A stretch of 12,701 nt of DNA from Desulfurobacteriaceae bacterium (GCA_015661865.1 DQVG01000030.1:1-12701), one strand, 5' to 3'; counted from the stretch's first letter, positions 1-8,062 are shown. Made by a program: numbers and translations. The notes: a model not told the origin generated them from the sequence alone.

Positions 1-1215
1 AAAGAAGAACTTGAAAATATGAAAAAAGAACAATTAAAAAAGGGATTACCTCCTAGATATACCGGAAAGTGTAGAAATTTAACTAAAGAGGAAAAAGAGA
101 AATTAAAAAAAGAAGGAAGAAAACCTGTTATTCGTTTTAAGCTTCCGGAAAATGAAAAAATAGTTTGGGAAGATTTGGTAAAAGGAGTTTTAGAATTTGA
201 CAGCTCTAATATTGGGGGAGATTTTGTTATTGTTAGATCTAATGGAATTCCAGTTTATAATTTTGTTGTAGTTATTGATGATCATTTGATGAATATAACT
301 CATGTTATTAGAGGAGAAGATCATATAAGTAACACTCCAAAACAAATTTTACTTTATAAGGCATTTAACTGGGATATTCCAAAATTTGCTCATCTTCCCA
401 TAATTTTAGGAAAAGATAAAAGTAAACTTTCAAAAAGACATGGCTCTACATCTGTAGAAGAATTTAGAAGCAAAGGATATTTACCTGAAAGTTTAATTAA
501 TTTTTTAGCTCTTTTAGGATGGTATCCCAACGAAAAACTTTATAAAGAAATATCCCAAAAAAAGGAACATCCAGAAATTTTTACAAAAGAAGAACTTATA
601 GAGCTTTTTGATCTTAAAGATGTTAATCCTGCTCCGGCTATTTTTGATACAACAAAATTAGATTTTATTAATGAATTTTTTATAAGAAAATTAGACTTAG
701 ATACTTTGTACAAACACTTAAAAGAATTTGTAAAGGTAAGAGAAGATTTTGATATTAAAGAAATTGGAGATACTCTAGTTATAAAAATTAAAGACAAGGA
801 GTTTAAAACAGATAAAAAAACTTTCTATAAAGCCATTGATTTAACTAGAAATTACTATAAAACTTTAGAAGATGTATTTGTATACCTAAAAGAACTTTTA
901 ACAGATAAATTTGAAATAGATAAAAAAGCTTTGGAATTTATAAAAACAAATCCTGAATCTATTAAAGTAATTGAAAAGTTTTTTGAAAAGGTAAAGCTTG
1001 AGCAAGTATTAAATAAAGATACTTTTAAAAAGATTGTTAAAAGTATTCAAAAAGAGTTAAAAGTAAAAGGAAAAAAACTTTATATGCCCATCCGAATAGC
1101 CTTAACCGGGAAACTTCAAGGTTTAGAGCTAGATACCCTAATTGAATTTCTTGGAAAGGAAAGAGTAATAAATAGACTTAAAAACTTTTTTTTAGAAGGT
1201 GAAAAAAATGATTAA
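1..1215 (+). CDS. gltX: Glutamyl-tRNA synthetase (class I), 5' end missing
   Basis: Charges tRNA(Glu) with glutamate in the cytoplasm, and probably tRNA(Gln) as well, given the GatB gene nearby. The reading frame is open from base 1 with no start, so the gene runs in from upstream; the Met codon at 19 is internal. Visible are the end of the zinc-binding region (PPRYTGKCR), the Rossmann-domain segment with IRGEDHISNTPKQ, and the KMSKS-type loop as KLSKRHG at nt 424-444, followed by the all-helical anticodon-binding part. The HIGH motif and about 100 residues lie outside the window, judging from the position of the loop in E. coli GluRS. There is a short insertion after the LLGW segment. The end overlaps lysA by 8 nt, so the two are translationally coupled. 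Whether the enzyme is discriminating cannot be read from the visible part. Confidence 0.97.
   Translation, partial: KEELENMKKEQLKKGLPPRYTGKCRNLTKEEKEKLKKEGRKPVIRFKLPENEKIVWEDLVKGVLEFDSSNIGGDFVIVRSNGIPVYNFVVVIDDHLMNITHVIRGEDHISNTPKQILLYKAFNWDIPKFAHLPIILGKDKSKLSKRHGSTSVEEFRSKGYLPESLINFLALLGWYPNEKLYKEISQKKEHPEIFTKEELIELFDLKDVNPAPAIFDTTKLDFINEFFIRKLDLDTLYKHLKEFVKVREDFDIKEIGDTLVIKIKDKEFKTDKKTFYKAIDLTRNYYKTLEDVFVYLKELLTDKFEIDKKALEFIKTNPESIKVIEKFFEKVKLEQVLNKDTFKKIVKSIQKELKVKGKKLYMPIRIALTGKLQGLELDTLIEFLGKERVINRLKNFFLEGEKND
1195..1201 (+). promoter_or_regulatory. Ribosome binding site deciding the lysA start
   Basis: GAAGGTG lies 6 nt before the ATG at 1208. The alternative upstream in-frame GTG at 1199 is itself part of this Shine-Dalgarno sequence, so it is unlikely to be the start. 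Confidence 0.75.
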
Positions 1216-2479
1216 TTTAAAAGATTTCTTACCTAGCTTGAATATAAAAGATAGAAAAATCTTTGTGGAAAATTTTGATTTAGAAAATTTAAAAAAAGAA
1301 ACTCCTATTTTTGTTTATTCTAAGGAAGCTATAGATTATTTTATAAATAAGGTAAAAAATGCATTTAAAGATTATGATACAAAAATATTTTATGCAGTTA
1401 AGGCAAATTCAAATATAAATATATTAAAAATATATAAAGAAAATGATATAGGATTTGATACCGTATCTAAAGGAGAGCTGTTTAGAGTTTTAAAAGTAGA
1501 AAAAGACTTAGAAAATACTATTTTTTCGGGAGTTGGAAAGAGGGAAGATGAAATAGAATATGCTTTAAAGAATAATATTTTAGCTATAAATGTTGAAAGT
1601 TTTTCAGAGCTCAAAACAACTTTGAAAGTAGCTCAAAAATTAAATAAAATTGCTAATATTTCTATAAGGGTAAATCCAGAAGTAAATCCAAAAACTCATC
1701 CTTATATTGCCACAGCTTTAAAAAAAAGTAAGTTTGGAGTTTCTTTCAAAGATGCTCTTTTAATGTACAAGTTAGCTAAAAAAGAAAAATATTTAAATCC
1801 TATTGGAATTCATTTTCATATAGGTTCTCAAATTTTTGAAAAAGAGCCATTTTTAGAGGCTTTAGATAAGACTTTGGAGTTTATAAAAGTTTTAAAAAAA
1901 GAAAATATAATACTAGATTTTATTGATATTGGGGGAGGTTGGGGAGTAAAATATTCTCCTAATGATCCTTTATTTCCTTTAGAGGATTTTGCAAAAAAAG
2001 TAATAAATAAACTTAAAAATTTTGAATATAAATTGAAATTATTTGTTGAACCTGGAAGATACTTAATAGCAAATACGGCCATTATGCTTACTAAGATTTT
2101 ATATATAAAGAAAAATGAAGATAAGACCTTTTATATTTGCGATGCTGGAATGAATGATTTTCCAAGACCATCTTTATATCAAGCTTACCATTATATAGAG
2201 CCCTTATATCAAAATAAAGAAGATATAGAAATAGTTGATATTGTAGGCCCCATTTGTGAAAGTGGAGATTTTTTAGCAAAGGATAGAGAAATAAAAAAAT
2301 GTCAGGAAGGAGATTTATTAGTTTGTTTTTCTGCAGGAGCGTATACTATGTCTATGGCCAGCAATTATAATTCTAGGCCTAGAGCAAAAGAAATTTTAGT
2401 AAAAAAAGACAAACATATTGTTATTAGAAAAAGAGAAACCTTGGAAGATCTTATCTGCAGAGAAATTTTGGGGGATTAG
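1208..2479 (+). CDS. lysA: Diaminopimelate decarboxylase
   Basis: PLP enzyme that decarboxylates meso-diaminopimelate to L-lysine, the last step of the DAP pathway. Full length at 423 residues from the ATG at 1208. The PLP-binding lysine is in YAVKANSN (about residue 65). The alanine-racemase-like TIM barrel carries HIGSQ (about 205-209), a glycine-rich phosphate-binding stretch GGGWG (about 242-246) and EPGRYL (about 281-286). The C-terminal beta domain carries CESGD (350-354), typical of DAP decarboxylase and supplying the catalytic Cys across the dimer. CESGDFLAKDR favours LysA over the related ornithine/arginine or carboxynorspermidine decarboxylases. It overlaps gltX by 8 nt and is followed 2 nt later by trpA. 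No other lysine-pathway gene (dapA, dapB, dapF) is next to it here. Confidence 0.95.
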   Translation: MINLKDFLPSLNIKDRKIFVENFDLENLKKETPIFVYSKEAIDYFINKVKNAFKDYDTKIFYAVKANSNINILKIYKENDIGFDTVSKGELFRVLKVEKDLENTIFSGVGKREDEIEYALKNNILAINVESFSELKTTLKVAQKLNKIANISIRVNPEVNPKTHPYIATALKKSKFGVSFKDALLMYKLAKKEKYLNPIGIHFHIGSQIFEKEPFLEALDKTLEFIKVLKKENIILDFIDIGGGWGVKYSPNDPLFPLEDFAKKVINKLKNFEYKLKLFVEPGRYLIANTAIMLTKILYIKKNEDKTFYICDAGMNDFPRPSLYQAYHYIEPLYQNKEDIEIVDIVGPICESGDFLAKDREIKKCQEGDLLVCFSAGAYTMSMASNYNSRPRAKEILVKKDKHIVIRKRETLEDLICREILGD

Positions 2480-2481
2480 TT

Positions 2482-3225
2482 ATGAAACTTGTTATTTATG
2501 CTACTTTATGTGATCCTAATTGCATTAGATCTATGGATTATCTAAAAACCATTTTAGATTATGCAGATATTTTAGAACTTGGAATACCTTTTTCAGATCC
2601 CTTGGCAGATGGACTTACTATTCAAAAAGCTCATTTTCGAGCTTTAAAAGCTGGAGGAAATTTAAAAAAATCTTTTGAAGTTGTTTCTAAACTTAAAGAA
2701 AGTTTTCCAGAAAAAAAGATATATATTATGACTTACTATAATCCGGTTTTTAAATATAAAGAGGATAAATTTTTAAATAATTTAAAGGAAGTTAATGGAG
2801 ACGGATTTATCATTCCAGACTTACCTGCTGAGGAAGGGAAAGAACTTTCAGAAAAAGCAAAAGCTTTAAATTTAGATCCCGTCTTTTTAGCAGCTCCAAC
2901 TTCAGATGAAAATAGAATAGCTTTGATATCAAAAGTTAGTGGAAAAAATATTTATTATGTTTCTTTAACAGGTATAACCGGAGTTAGGGAATCTTTAGAT
3001 TTTGAAAATATAAAAAAACACTATTTAAAAGTAAAGGAAATTTCAAATAAAACTGTCTGGATTGGATTTGGTATATCTAAAAAAGAGCATGTAAGAGCTT
3101 TAAACTTTGCAGATGCCATAGTAATAGGTAGTAAGGTAGTTTCTTTTATAGAAAAAGATGATATAAAAGGTTTGAAAAATTTTTTAAAAGAGATTCGCGA
3201 GGAAATAGATGCTTCATCATATTAG
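2482..3225 (+). CDS. trpA: Tryptophan synthase alpha subunit
   Basis: Cleaves indole-3-glycerol phosphate to indole and glyceraldehyde 3-phosphate; the indole is normally channelled to TrpB. TIM barrel with catalytic Glu32 in LELGIPFSDP and catalytic Asp43 in ADG, spaced 11 residues apart as in the Salmonella enzyme (Glu49/Asp60). The phosphate-binding loops are seen as TGITG (163-167) and GFGIS (195-199). At 247 residues it is shorter than most bacterial TrpA (about 268), lacking the N-terminal helix, much like archaeal and thermophile forms. The usual Pro after ADG is Leu45. The ATG is preceded by a G-rich site (GGGGGA) inside the lysA end. No trpB is adjacent; the partner must be elsewhere. 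The end overlaps ruvA by 17 nt. Confidence 0.94.
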   Translation: MKLVIYATLCDPNCIRSMDYLKTILDYADILELGIPFSDPLADGLTIQKAHFRALKAGGNLKKSFEVVSKLKESFPEKKIYIMTYYNPVFKYKEDKFLNNLKEVNGDGFIIPDLPAEEGKELSEKAKALNLDPVFLAAPTSDENRIALISKVSGKNIYYVSLTGITGVRESLDFENIKKHYLKVKEISNKTVWIGFGISKKEHVRALNFADAIVIGSKVVSFIEKDDIKGLKNFLKEIREEIDASSY

Positions 3226-3781
3226 AGGAAAAATTGTTGGGATTGATGAGGGTCTTTTAGTTCTTGATACTCCAGTTATAGGATTTGAAATAAATGTCCC
3301 CACAAGATATTTTAAAAATCTTAAAATAGGAGAAGAGATTTTTCTTTTCTTACATCTTCAACTTTCGGAGCATAAAATAGAACTTTATGGGTTTTTAACA
3401 AAAAAAGAAAGAGAGATATTTCATCTTTTTTTAAAAATTCCTAAATTAGGTCCTAAATTAGCTCTTTCAATTTTATCTATGTATACTCCGGAGGAAATAT
3501 TAGATATTGTTGAACATACAAAAATAGAAAAGCTTATAAAAGTACCAGGTATTGGAAGAAAAACCGCAGAAAGAATTATTTTTGAATTAAAAAATGGTCT
3601 TTTAAAAGAAAATCCTATTATAAAAGAGGTTAAAAGAAGATTATCTTTACTTGGCTATTCAGACGAACTTATAGAAAAAATAATACCTATATTAAAACAA
3701 AAACTTTCTACCGAAACTACGGTAGAGGAAGCCTTAAGGGAAGCTGTTATGTTAATTGTTAACTATGGAGATGGACTTTAA
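3209..3781 (+). CDS. ruvA: Holliday junction DNA helicase subunit RuvA
   Basis: Binds four-way DNA junctions as a tetramer and loads the RuvB motor for branch migration in recombination and repair. The 190 residues show all three domains: an N-terminal OB fold beginning MLHHIRGKI and containing the ELYGF strand; a double helix-hairpin-helix domain with IPKLGPKLAL (about 77-86) and VPGIGRKTAER (about 112-122); and a C-terminal RuvB-contacting domain ending EALREAVMLI. The start at 3209 lies inside trpA and is supported by GAGGAAAT just upstream (3199-3206). No ruvB or ruvC is nearby. It ends 6 nt from the end of the convergent speE, with no obvious terminator hairpin between them. Confidence 0.96.
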   Translation: MLHHIRGKIVGIDEGLLVLDTPVIGFEINVPTRYFKNLKIGEEIFLFLHLQLSEHKIELYGFLTKKEREIFHLFLKIPKLGPKLALSILSMYTPEEILDIVEHTKIEKLIKVPGIGRKTAERIIFELKNGLLKENPIIKEVKRRLSLLGYSDELIEKIIPILKQKLSTETTVEEALREAVMLIVNYGDGL

Positions 3782-3787
3782 TAATTT

Positions 3788-4636
3788 TTAACTTAAAACT
3801 TCTTTTAGTCTTTCTTTTACATAGCTTGGAAGAGCAAAAGAGCTAAAATGAATCTCTTCATTATAATATTTTAAATCTTTTCGTTTAATATTATCTTTTA
3901 ATTTTTCCATATCGACCTTTAAAGGATCATAAACTTTGCTAGCTAAAGTAAAGGACCAATATCCAGCCGGATAAGTAGGTATGTTTGCTGTATAAAGTTT
4001 TACGATAGGAAAGGATATTTTTAAATTTTTGATAATATCTTTTATAATATCTAAAGAGTAAAATGGACTTTCACTTTGGGTTACAAAAATACCATCTTCC
4101 TTTAATATTTTAAAGCAATCTTGATAAAAATCTTTTTCAAATAGGACCTTAGAAGGTCCTATAGGATCTGAGCAATCTACAAGAACAACATCATATTTAT
4201 TTTGTGTGTTTCTTACAAAATTTCTTCCATCTTCTATAAAAACTTTTAGTCTTTTATCTTCAAAAGCTTTAGCTGTAAAGGGCATATGCTTTTTTGCTAT
4301 TTCTATAACTTCTTTATCAATTTCTACTAAATGAATTTCCTTTATAAAATCATATTTTAAAACCTCTCTTGCAGTTCCTCCATCCCCTCCTCCGATAATT
4401 AACACTTTTTCTATTTTTCTTGGAAAAGTATTAATAGCTACATGACTTATCATTTCATGATAAATAAATTCATCTCTTTCTGTTAATTGAACTAAATCAT
4501 CTAAAACTAATACCTTTCCAAAGTCTTCTGTTTCTAAAAAGGTAAGTTTTTGATATTTTGTAAATATGCTATATACATTTTTTGGTTTTATAGTTAGTCC
4601 TACAGATTTATTATGAAATTCTGTAAATAAAAACAT
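3788..4636 (-). CDS. speE: Polyamine aminopropyltransferase (spermidine synthase)
   Basis: Transfers the aminopropyl group of decarboxylated SAM to a diamine, giving spermidine from putrescine; some thermophile homologues use agmatine instead. Full length at 282 residues. Seen are the N-terminal beta domain, YHEM (59-62), the decarboxylated-SAM binding loop GGGDGG (82-87), acidic DGRNF (136-140), the catalytic region DCSDPIGP (154-161, with Asp154 and Asp157), TQSESPF and the C-terminal PTYPAGYWSF. The active site looks intact. The ATG at 4636 follows gatB after 4 nt, and its ribosome site (GAGGT) lies in the gatB end, so it is co-transcribed with gatB. The matching decarboxylase gene speD lies about 3.5 kb away on the same strand. 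The acceptor amine cannot be told from sequence alone. Confidence 0.93.
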   Translation of the reverse strand: MFLFTEFHNKSVGLTIKPKNVYSIFTKYQKLTFLETEDFGKVLVLDDLVQLTERDEFIYHEMISHVAINTFPRKIEKVLIIGGGDGGTAREVLKYDFIKEIHLVEIDKEVIEIAKKHMPFTAKAFEDKRLKVFIEDGRNFVRNTQNKYDVVLVDCSDPIGPSKVLFEKDFYQDCFKILKEDGIFVTQSESPFYSLDIIKDIIKNLKISFPIVKLYTANIPTYPAGYWSFTLASKVYDPLKVDMEKLKDNIKRKDLKYYNEEIHFSSFALPSYVKERLKEVLS

Positions 4637-4640
4637 TTAT

Positions 4641-6095
4641 TTAAACCTCATTTAAAAGTTTTATAATAAGTTCCCTTGTTAATTTTGGATTAGCCTTTCC
4701 TTTAGTTGCTTTCATAACTTGACCAATGAAAAATTGAATAGCTTTTTGTTTTTTCCTTTCATCTCCAGTTTTATATTGTTTTACAGCCTTTGGATTATTC
4801 TCAAAAGCTTGTTTTATTATTTTTTCAATGGAAGAAACATCTGTTATTTGTTTTAGTCCTTTTTTCTCAACAATAGTTTGTGGACTTTCTGAGGTTTTTA
4901 CCATTTCTGGTAAAACTTCTTCTTTGGCTACTTTTAGGGATATTATATTTTTATCAACTAAATTAAGAAGCTCTCCTATATAAGATGCTGGGAATTTAAG
5001 ATCTTCTATTTTCATTTTTTCTTCTTTTAAAATTCCTAAAAGATCCGAAAGAATTAAATTTGCTACTTTTTGAGCTTCTCCTTTATAACTTTTTGCAGCT
5101 TCTTCAAAAAAGTAAGCTAAGGTTTTATTTCTAGAAAGGATATCTGCATCTGAAGGTTTTATCTTATAATCTTTAATAACTCTCTCTTTAAATTCGTCCG
5201 GAAGTTCTCCTAAAGAAGCTTTTATTTCCTCAAGCCAAGTATCGTCAATTAAGAGAGGGGGTAAATCTGGATCTGGAAAATATCTATAATCTTCAGCTTC
5301 TTCCTTACTTCTCATAGTTTTTGTTATATCCTTTTGAGAATCGTATAAACGAGTTTCTTGAGTTATTTTACCTCCTTGACTTAAAACTTCTATTTGACGG
5401 TTTATTTCATATCTAAGAGCTTTTTCAATAAATTTAAAGGAATTTAAATTTTTTATCTCAACTTTAGTTCCAAGTTTATCAGAACCCTTTGGTCTTATAG
5501 AAACATTTGCATCACATCTTAAAGAACCTTCTTCTAAGTTCCCATCACTTACTCCAATCCAAACTAAAATATCTCTTAATTTTTGCATATAAAGCCTAGC
5601 TTCCTCAGGGTCACTAATATCTGGCTCAGAAACGATTTCTATTAAAGGTACTCCAGCTCGGTTTAAGTCTACTTTAGAAAAATGCTCTTCGTGAATACTT
5701 TTTCCCGCATCTTCTTCCATATGAATCCGACGGATTCTTATTTTTTTCTTAGTTCCATCTTTTTTTTCTATGATTAAGTACCCATCTGTAGCAAAAGGTT
5801 CCTCATATTGAGATATTTGGTAATTTTTTGGTAAATCTGGATAGAAATAATGTTTTCTAGCAAAAACACTTTTTTTATGAATTTTACAGTTTAAAGCTAA
5901 AGCCGCTTTAACTGCTAGCTCTACCGCTTTTTTATTAATTACAGGTAAAGAACCGGGATGTCCTAAGCATACCGGACATACATTTATATTAGGTTCATTT
6001 GTAAATTCATTTTTACAACCACAAAACATTTTTGTTTTTGTTTTTAATTGAGCATGAACTTCAAGCCCTATAACTGCTTCATATTTATCTTTCAT
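4641..6095 (-). CDS. gatB: Asp-tRNA(Asn)/Glu-tRNA(Gln) amidotransferase subunit B
   Basis: tRNA-binding and kinase subunit of GatCAB, which converts mischarged Glu-tRNA(Gln) and/or Asp-tRNA(Asn) to the amide forms. Full length at 484 residues. The N-terminal cradle domain starts GLEVHAQLKTKTKMFC; four zinc-ligand cysteines are at 25, 27, 40 and 43 (CGC...CPVC); HYFYPDLPKNYQISQ (82-96) is the family signature. The C-terminal helical and YqeY-like tail domain ends the protein. ATG at 6095 follows AAGGGGG at normal spacing. gatA and gatC are not in the window. The presence of GatB fits an organism relying on indirect amidation, and gltX in the same window would supply the Glu-tRNA(Gln) substrate if it is non-discriminating. 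Confidence 0.97.
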   Translation of the reverse strand: MKDKYEAVIGLEVHAQLKTKTKMFCGCKNEFTNEPNINVCPVCLGHPGSLPVINKKAVELAVKAALALNCKIHKKSVFARKHYFYPDLPKNYQISQYEEPFATDGYLIIEKKDGTKKKIRIRRIHMEEDAGKSIHEEHFSKVDLNRAGVPLIEIVSEPDISDPEEARLYMQKLRDILVWIGVSDGNLEEGSLRCDANVSIRPKGSDKLGTKVEIKNLNSFKFIEKALRYEINRQIEVLSQGGKITQETRLYDSQKDITKTMRSKEEAEDYRYFPDPDLPPLLIDDTWLEEIKASLGELPDEFKERVIKDYKIKPSDADILSRNKTLAYFFEEAAKSYKGEAQKVANLILSDLLGILKEEKMKIEDLKFPASYIGELLNLVDKNIISLKVAKEEVLPEMVKTSESPQTIVEKKGLKQITDVSSIEKIIKQAFENNPKAVKQYKTGDERKKQKAIQFFIGQVMKATKGKANPKLTRELIIKLLNEV

Positions 6096-6127
6096 ATTTT
6101 CCCCCTTCTCTCTTTATAACCAAGGAG

Positions 6128-6156
6128 ATTATATCATTTTGAGTAATTTTTATAAA
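6128..6156 (-). promoter_or_regulatory. Candidate sigma-70 promoter for gatB-speE
   Basis: On the minus strand a perfect TATAAT (6133-6128) lies 17 nt downstream of TTTATA (6156-6151), a 4 of 6 match to the -35 consensus. It sits in the 54-nt gap between the ubiB stop and the gatB start, about 30 nt before gatB. In such AT-rich DNA this could arise by chance. Confidence 0.45.
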
Positions 6157-7493
6157 TTTTCAAATATTTTTTCTTCAATTTTGTATCTAAAAACTTCTAG
6201 CATGAGTTTAGGAAAAATATTTTTAACATAAGGTTTTAAATAAGAAACTAAAATAAAATCTGGATAAAGATATCTTATAAGACCTTCCAGTTGAACTATA
6301 GTTTTTAAAAGTAATACTAGATCTTCAGGGAAATATACATTATATTTTTTCATAGCTTCTATTTCTTCGTAAATATAATCCCTTAAGCAAATTCGTTTTA
6401 AAGGCCTTGCTAGGTATTTATCTAGTTTTTTTAAGATATGCCTTTTTAATCCTTCGGTATTAGTTTTATCTGTAATTAAACCAGCCAATTTCAAAGAGTA
6501 AAAGATAATCTCTTCATTTTTTGTTACTACTCCATATGCAAAAAGTCCATGTGCAAGCCTTAATTTTCTAGATACTCTTCCTATTATTCCAAAGTCTATA
6601 AGGCATATTTTTTTATCTTTCGTTATAATTATGTTTCCCGGATGTAGATCTGCATGAAAATATCCTAATTCAAAAAGTTGTTTAAAAGTAACTTTTAATA
6701 GTTTAGAAAGAATATCTTCTACTTGTGTTAAATCATTTTTAGAATTTTTTACAAAATCAGTAATTTTCTCTCCTTCAATAAACTCTACTACTAAAACTTT
6801 TTCATTAGATAAATCCCAAAAAGGTTTTGGAATACGACAAATTTTAGAATTTAAAGATTTTCTAAAAAGACTAATATAAGATAGTTCATTTTCTAAATTA
6901 ATCTCCTCTAACAAACTACTTTTTATTTCTTCAAAAAGCTTTTTTAAATCTAAATTTTTATAAAATCTTTTTAGAAAAGGTAATTTTTCTATAAAAAAAA
7001 GAAATTTTTTTAAAATATTTAAATCTGTCTTTATCTGCTCTTCTACTTTCGGCTTTATAAATTTTATAGCAACCTTTTCCCCTGTTTTTAATATTCCTTT
7101 ATGAACCTGAGCAATAGATCCTGTACCTATAGGCGTAGGCTCTATAAATTCAAAAGCGTATATTTTTTTACCTAAATATTTTTTCAGATATTCAAACTCT
7201 ACCTCTGGACCTTTATCTTGTAATTTTGAAAGTTCTTCTAAATACTTTTCCGGAAGGAGATCTACTCTTAAAGAAAAAATCTGACCTAACTTTATAAAGG
7301 TGGGACCTAAACTTTCTAAAATCTTTCTTAACCTTATATGCTTTGGATATTTTTTTAACCTTCTTATTTCCTTTCTATTAAATAAATAAATGGGTAAAAA
7401 TAATAAAAAAAGAAAAATATTAGATTTGATTTCTTCAAAAAAGAAGGCATAAAAGTAAGCAAATAATTTATTTACCTTTTTTATAGACTCCAA
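6150..7493 (-). CDS. UbiB/ABC1/ADCK-family atypical kinase-like ATPase
   Basis: Member of the ABC1 family, whose best-known members (UbiB, Coq8/ADCK3) are ATPases supporting quinone-lipid biosynthesis. Visible motifs: KxGQ in FIKLGQ (67-71); nucleotide loop PIGTGSIAQVH (121-131); ion-pair Lys144 in VAIKF; catalytic-loop HADLHPGN (280-287); metal-binding IDFG (299-302). The family's usual loop is Ala-rich (AAAS); here it is GTGS. At 447 residues it is shorter than E. coli UbiB (about 546) and lacks the C-terminal pair of membrane helices; instead a hydrophobic stretch lies near the N-terminus (about 25-38). The start is TTG at 7493 with AGGA 11 nt upstream, a long spacing, but I see no better start. 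It follows the phasin-like gene by 21 nt, so the two form an operon. The quinone acted on is unknown; menaquinone is possible. Confidence 0.88.
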   Translation of the reverse strand: MESIKKVNKLFAYFYAFFFEEIKSNIFLFLLFLPIYLFNRKEIRRLKKYPKHIRLRKILESLGPTFIKLGQIFSLRVDLLPEKYLEELSKLQDKGPEVEFEYLKKYLGKKIYAFEFIEPTPIGTGSIAQVHKGILKTGEKVAIKFIKPKVEEQIKTDLNILKKFLFFIEKLPFLKRFYKNLDLKKLFEEIKSSLLEEINLENELSYISLFRKSLNSKICRIPKPFWDLSNEKVLVVEFIEGEKITDFVKNSKNDLTQVEDILSKLLKVTFKQLFELGYFHADLHPGNIIITKDKKICLIDFGIIGRVSRKLRLAHGLFAYGVVTKNEEIIFYSLKLAGLITDKTNTEGLKRHILKKLDKYLARPLKRICLRDYIYEEIEAMKKYNVYFPEDLVLLLKTIVQLEGLIRYLYPDFILVSYLKPYVKNIFPKLMLEVFRYKIEEKIFENL

Positions 7494-7514
7494 AATAATA
7501 TAATTCCTATTAAA

Positions 7515-7814
7515 TTATTGATTATTTAATTTTTCTTTCAAATCCTTTATTTCATTTTTTAAAATTTCTAACTCTCTTTTTAACTCCTTTATATCATCTT
7601 GAGTAGCTAAATTAAGTTCCTTAATGATTTTTTGAATTTCTTTTAAAAGTTCCTCTTTTTCCATAGACACTTTCCTCTCTAATTTTTCAATAGCTTCCTT
7701 ACCATACTTTTCTAAGGTCTCTTCTTTACTTTCAAGTTCCTTTATTTTTTCTTCCAAATTCTTAAACATTTTATAAGCCAAACCTAATTGAAGTAAAAGA
7801 ACCTTTTTTAACAT
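7515..7814 (-). CDS. Small phasin-like coiled-coil protein
   Basis: 99 residues. The N-terminal hydrophobic/amphipathic stretch LKKVLLLQLGLAYKMF is followed by a highly charged helical body and a C-terminal coiled coil from about 67 to 97, starting LNLATQDDIKEL. The short N-terminal part plus an ATxxDI-type coiled-coil end resembles small proteins annotated as phasin family or PHA granule-associated, which to my knowledge are often found just upstream of ABC1/UbiB genes. UbiK/UbiJ-like accessory proteins are another formal parallel. The start at 7814 is chosen because AGGAGG lies 6 nt before this ATG; the frame is open upstream to a TTG at 7901, but that has no good ribosome site. No PHA synthase is in the window, so a granule role is not supported; an accessory role to the neighbouring UbiB homologue is my inference. 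Confidence 0.72.
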   Translation of the reverse strand: MLKKVLLLQLGLAYKMFKNLEEKIKELESKEETLEKYGKEAIEKLERKVSMEKEELLKEIQKIIKELNLATQDDIKELKRELEILKNEIKDLKEKLNNQ

Positions 7815-7820
7815 AAAAAA

Positions 7821-7826
7821 CCTCCT
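7821..7826 (-). promoter_or_regulatory. Strong ribosome binding site fixing the phasin-like start
   Basis: A perfect AGGAGG on the minus strand, 6 nt (all T) before the ATG at 7814. It is among the strongest Shine-Dalgarno sites in the window and excludes the longer 128-residue reading that would begin at 7901. Confidence 0.85.
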
Positions 7827-7927
7827 AAATAAGGGTAAAAACCTAAAAAAACTTTTTACTGGATCTATATATAATTTATTCCAAATGTTTTTCTCTTTCA
7901 ATCTCTTTGACTTATCTAAAAGGAAAG

Positions 7928-7958
7928 AATATAGAAAGTACTATTTAAAGTCTTTCAA
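7928..7958 (-). promoter_or_regulatory. Candidate promoter for the phasin-ubiB unit (proximal)
   Basis: TTGAAA (7958-7953) and TATATT (7933-7928) on the minus strand with a 19-nt spacer, which is longer than ideal. It would give a leader of roughly 105 nt before the ATG at 7814. Weak evidence in AT-rich DNA. Confidence 0.3.
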
Positions 7959-8062
7959 TATATGTTTGTAATAGCTTTTAAAACAGTGGCTTATAAGCTT
8001 TATGATTTTAACTTACTCCTCGAGGATCGTTTAGTAATATTGATTATTTTTAAATATAAATA

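Noticed and set aside
540..797. Minus-strand open frame inside gltX, and similar ones inside lysA (1390-1614, 1828-2082, 2091-2279)
   Set aside because: Antisense shadows of clear, well-conserved genes; low-complexity Ser/Phe/Leu-rich translations with no recognisable domain.
1199..1207. GTG start for lysA
   Set aside because: The GTG is part of the Shine-Dalgarno sequence for the ATG at 1208.
3753..3787. Possible terminator between convergent ruvA and speE
   Set aside because: Only a 5-bp AT stem (GTTAA/TTAAC) with no GC-rich stem and no suitable T tract; not strong enough to call.
7815..7901. N-terminal extension of the phasin-like protein from a TTG at 7901
   Set aside because: No good ribosome site precedes it, whereas a perfect AGGAGG sits at ideal distance before the ATG at 7814.
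7907..7935. Plus-strand promoter-like TTGACT-N17-TATAGA as the promoter of a gene
   Set aside because: No plus-strand gene follows before speD on the opposite strand, and no plus-strand terminator is visible; kept only as a comment on the intergenic region.
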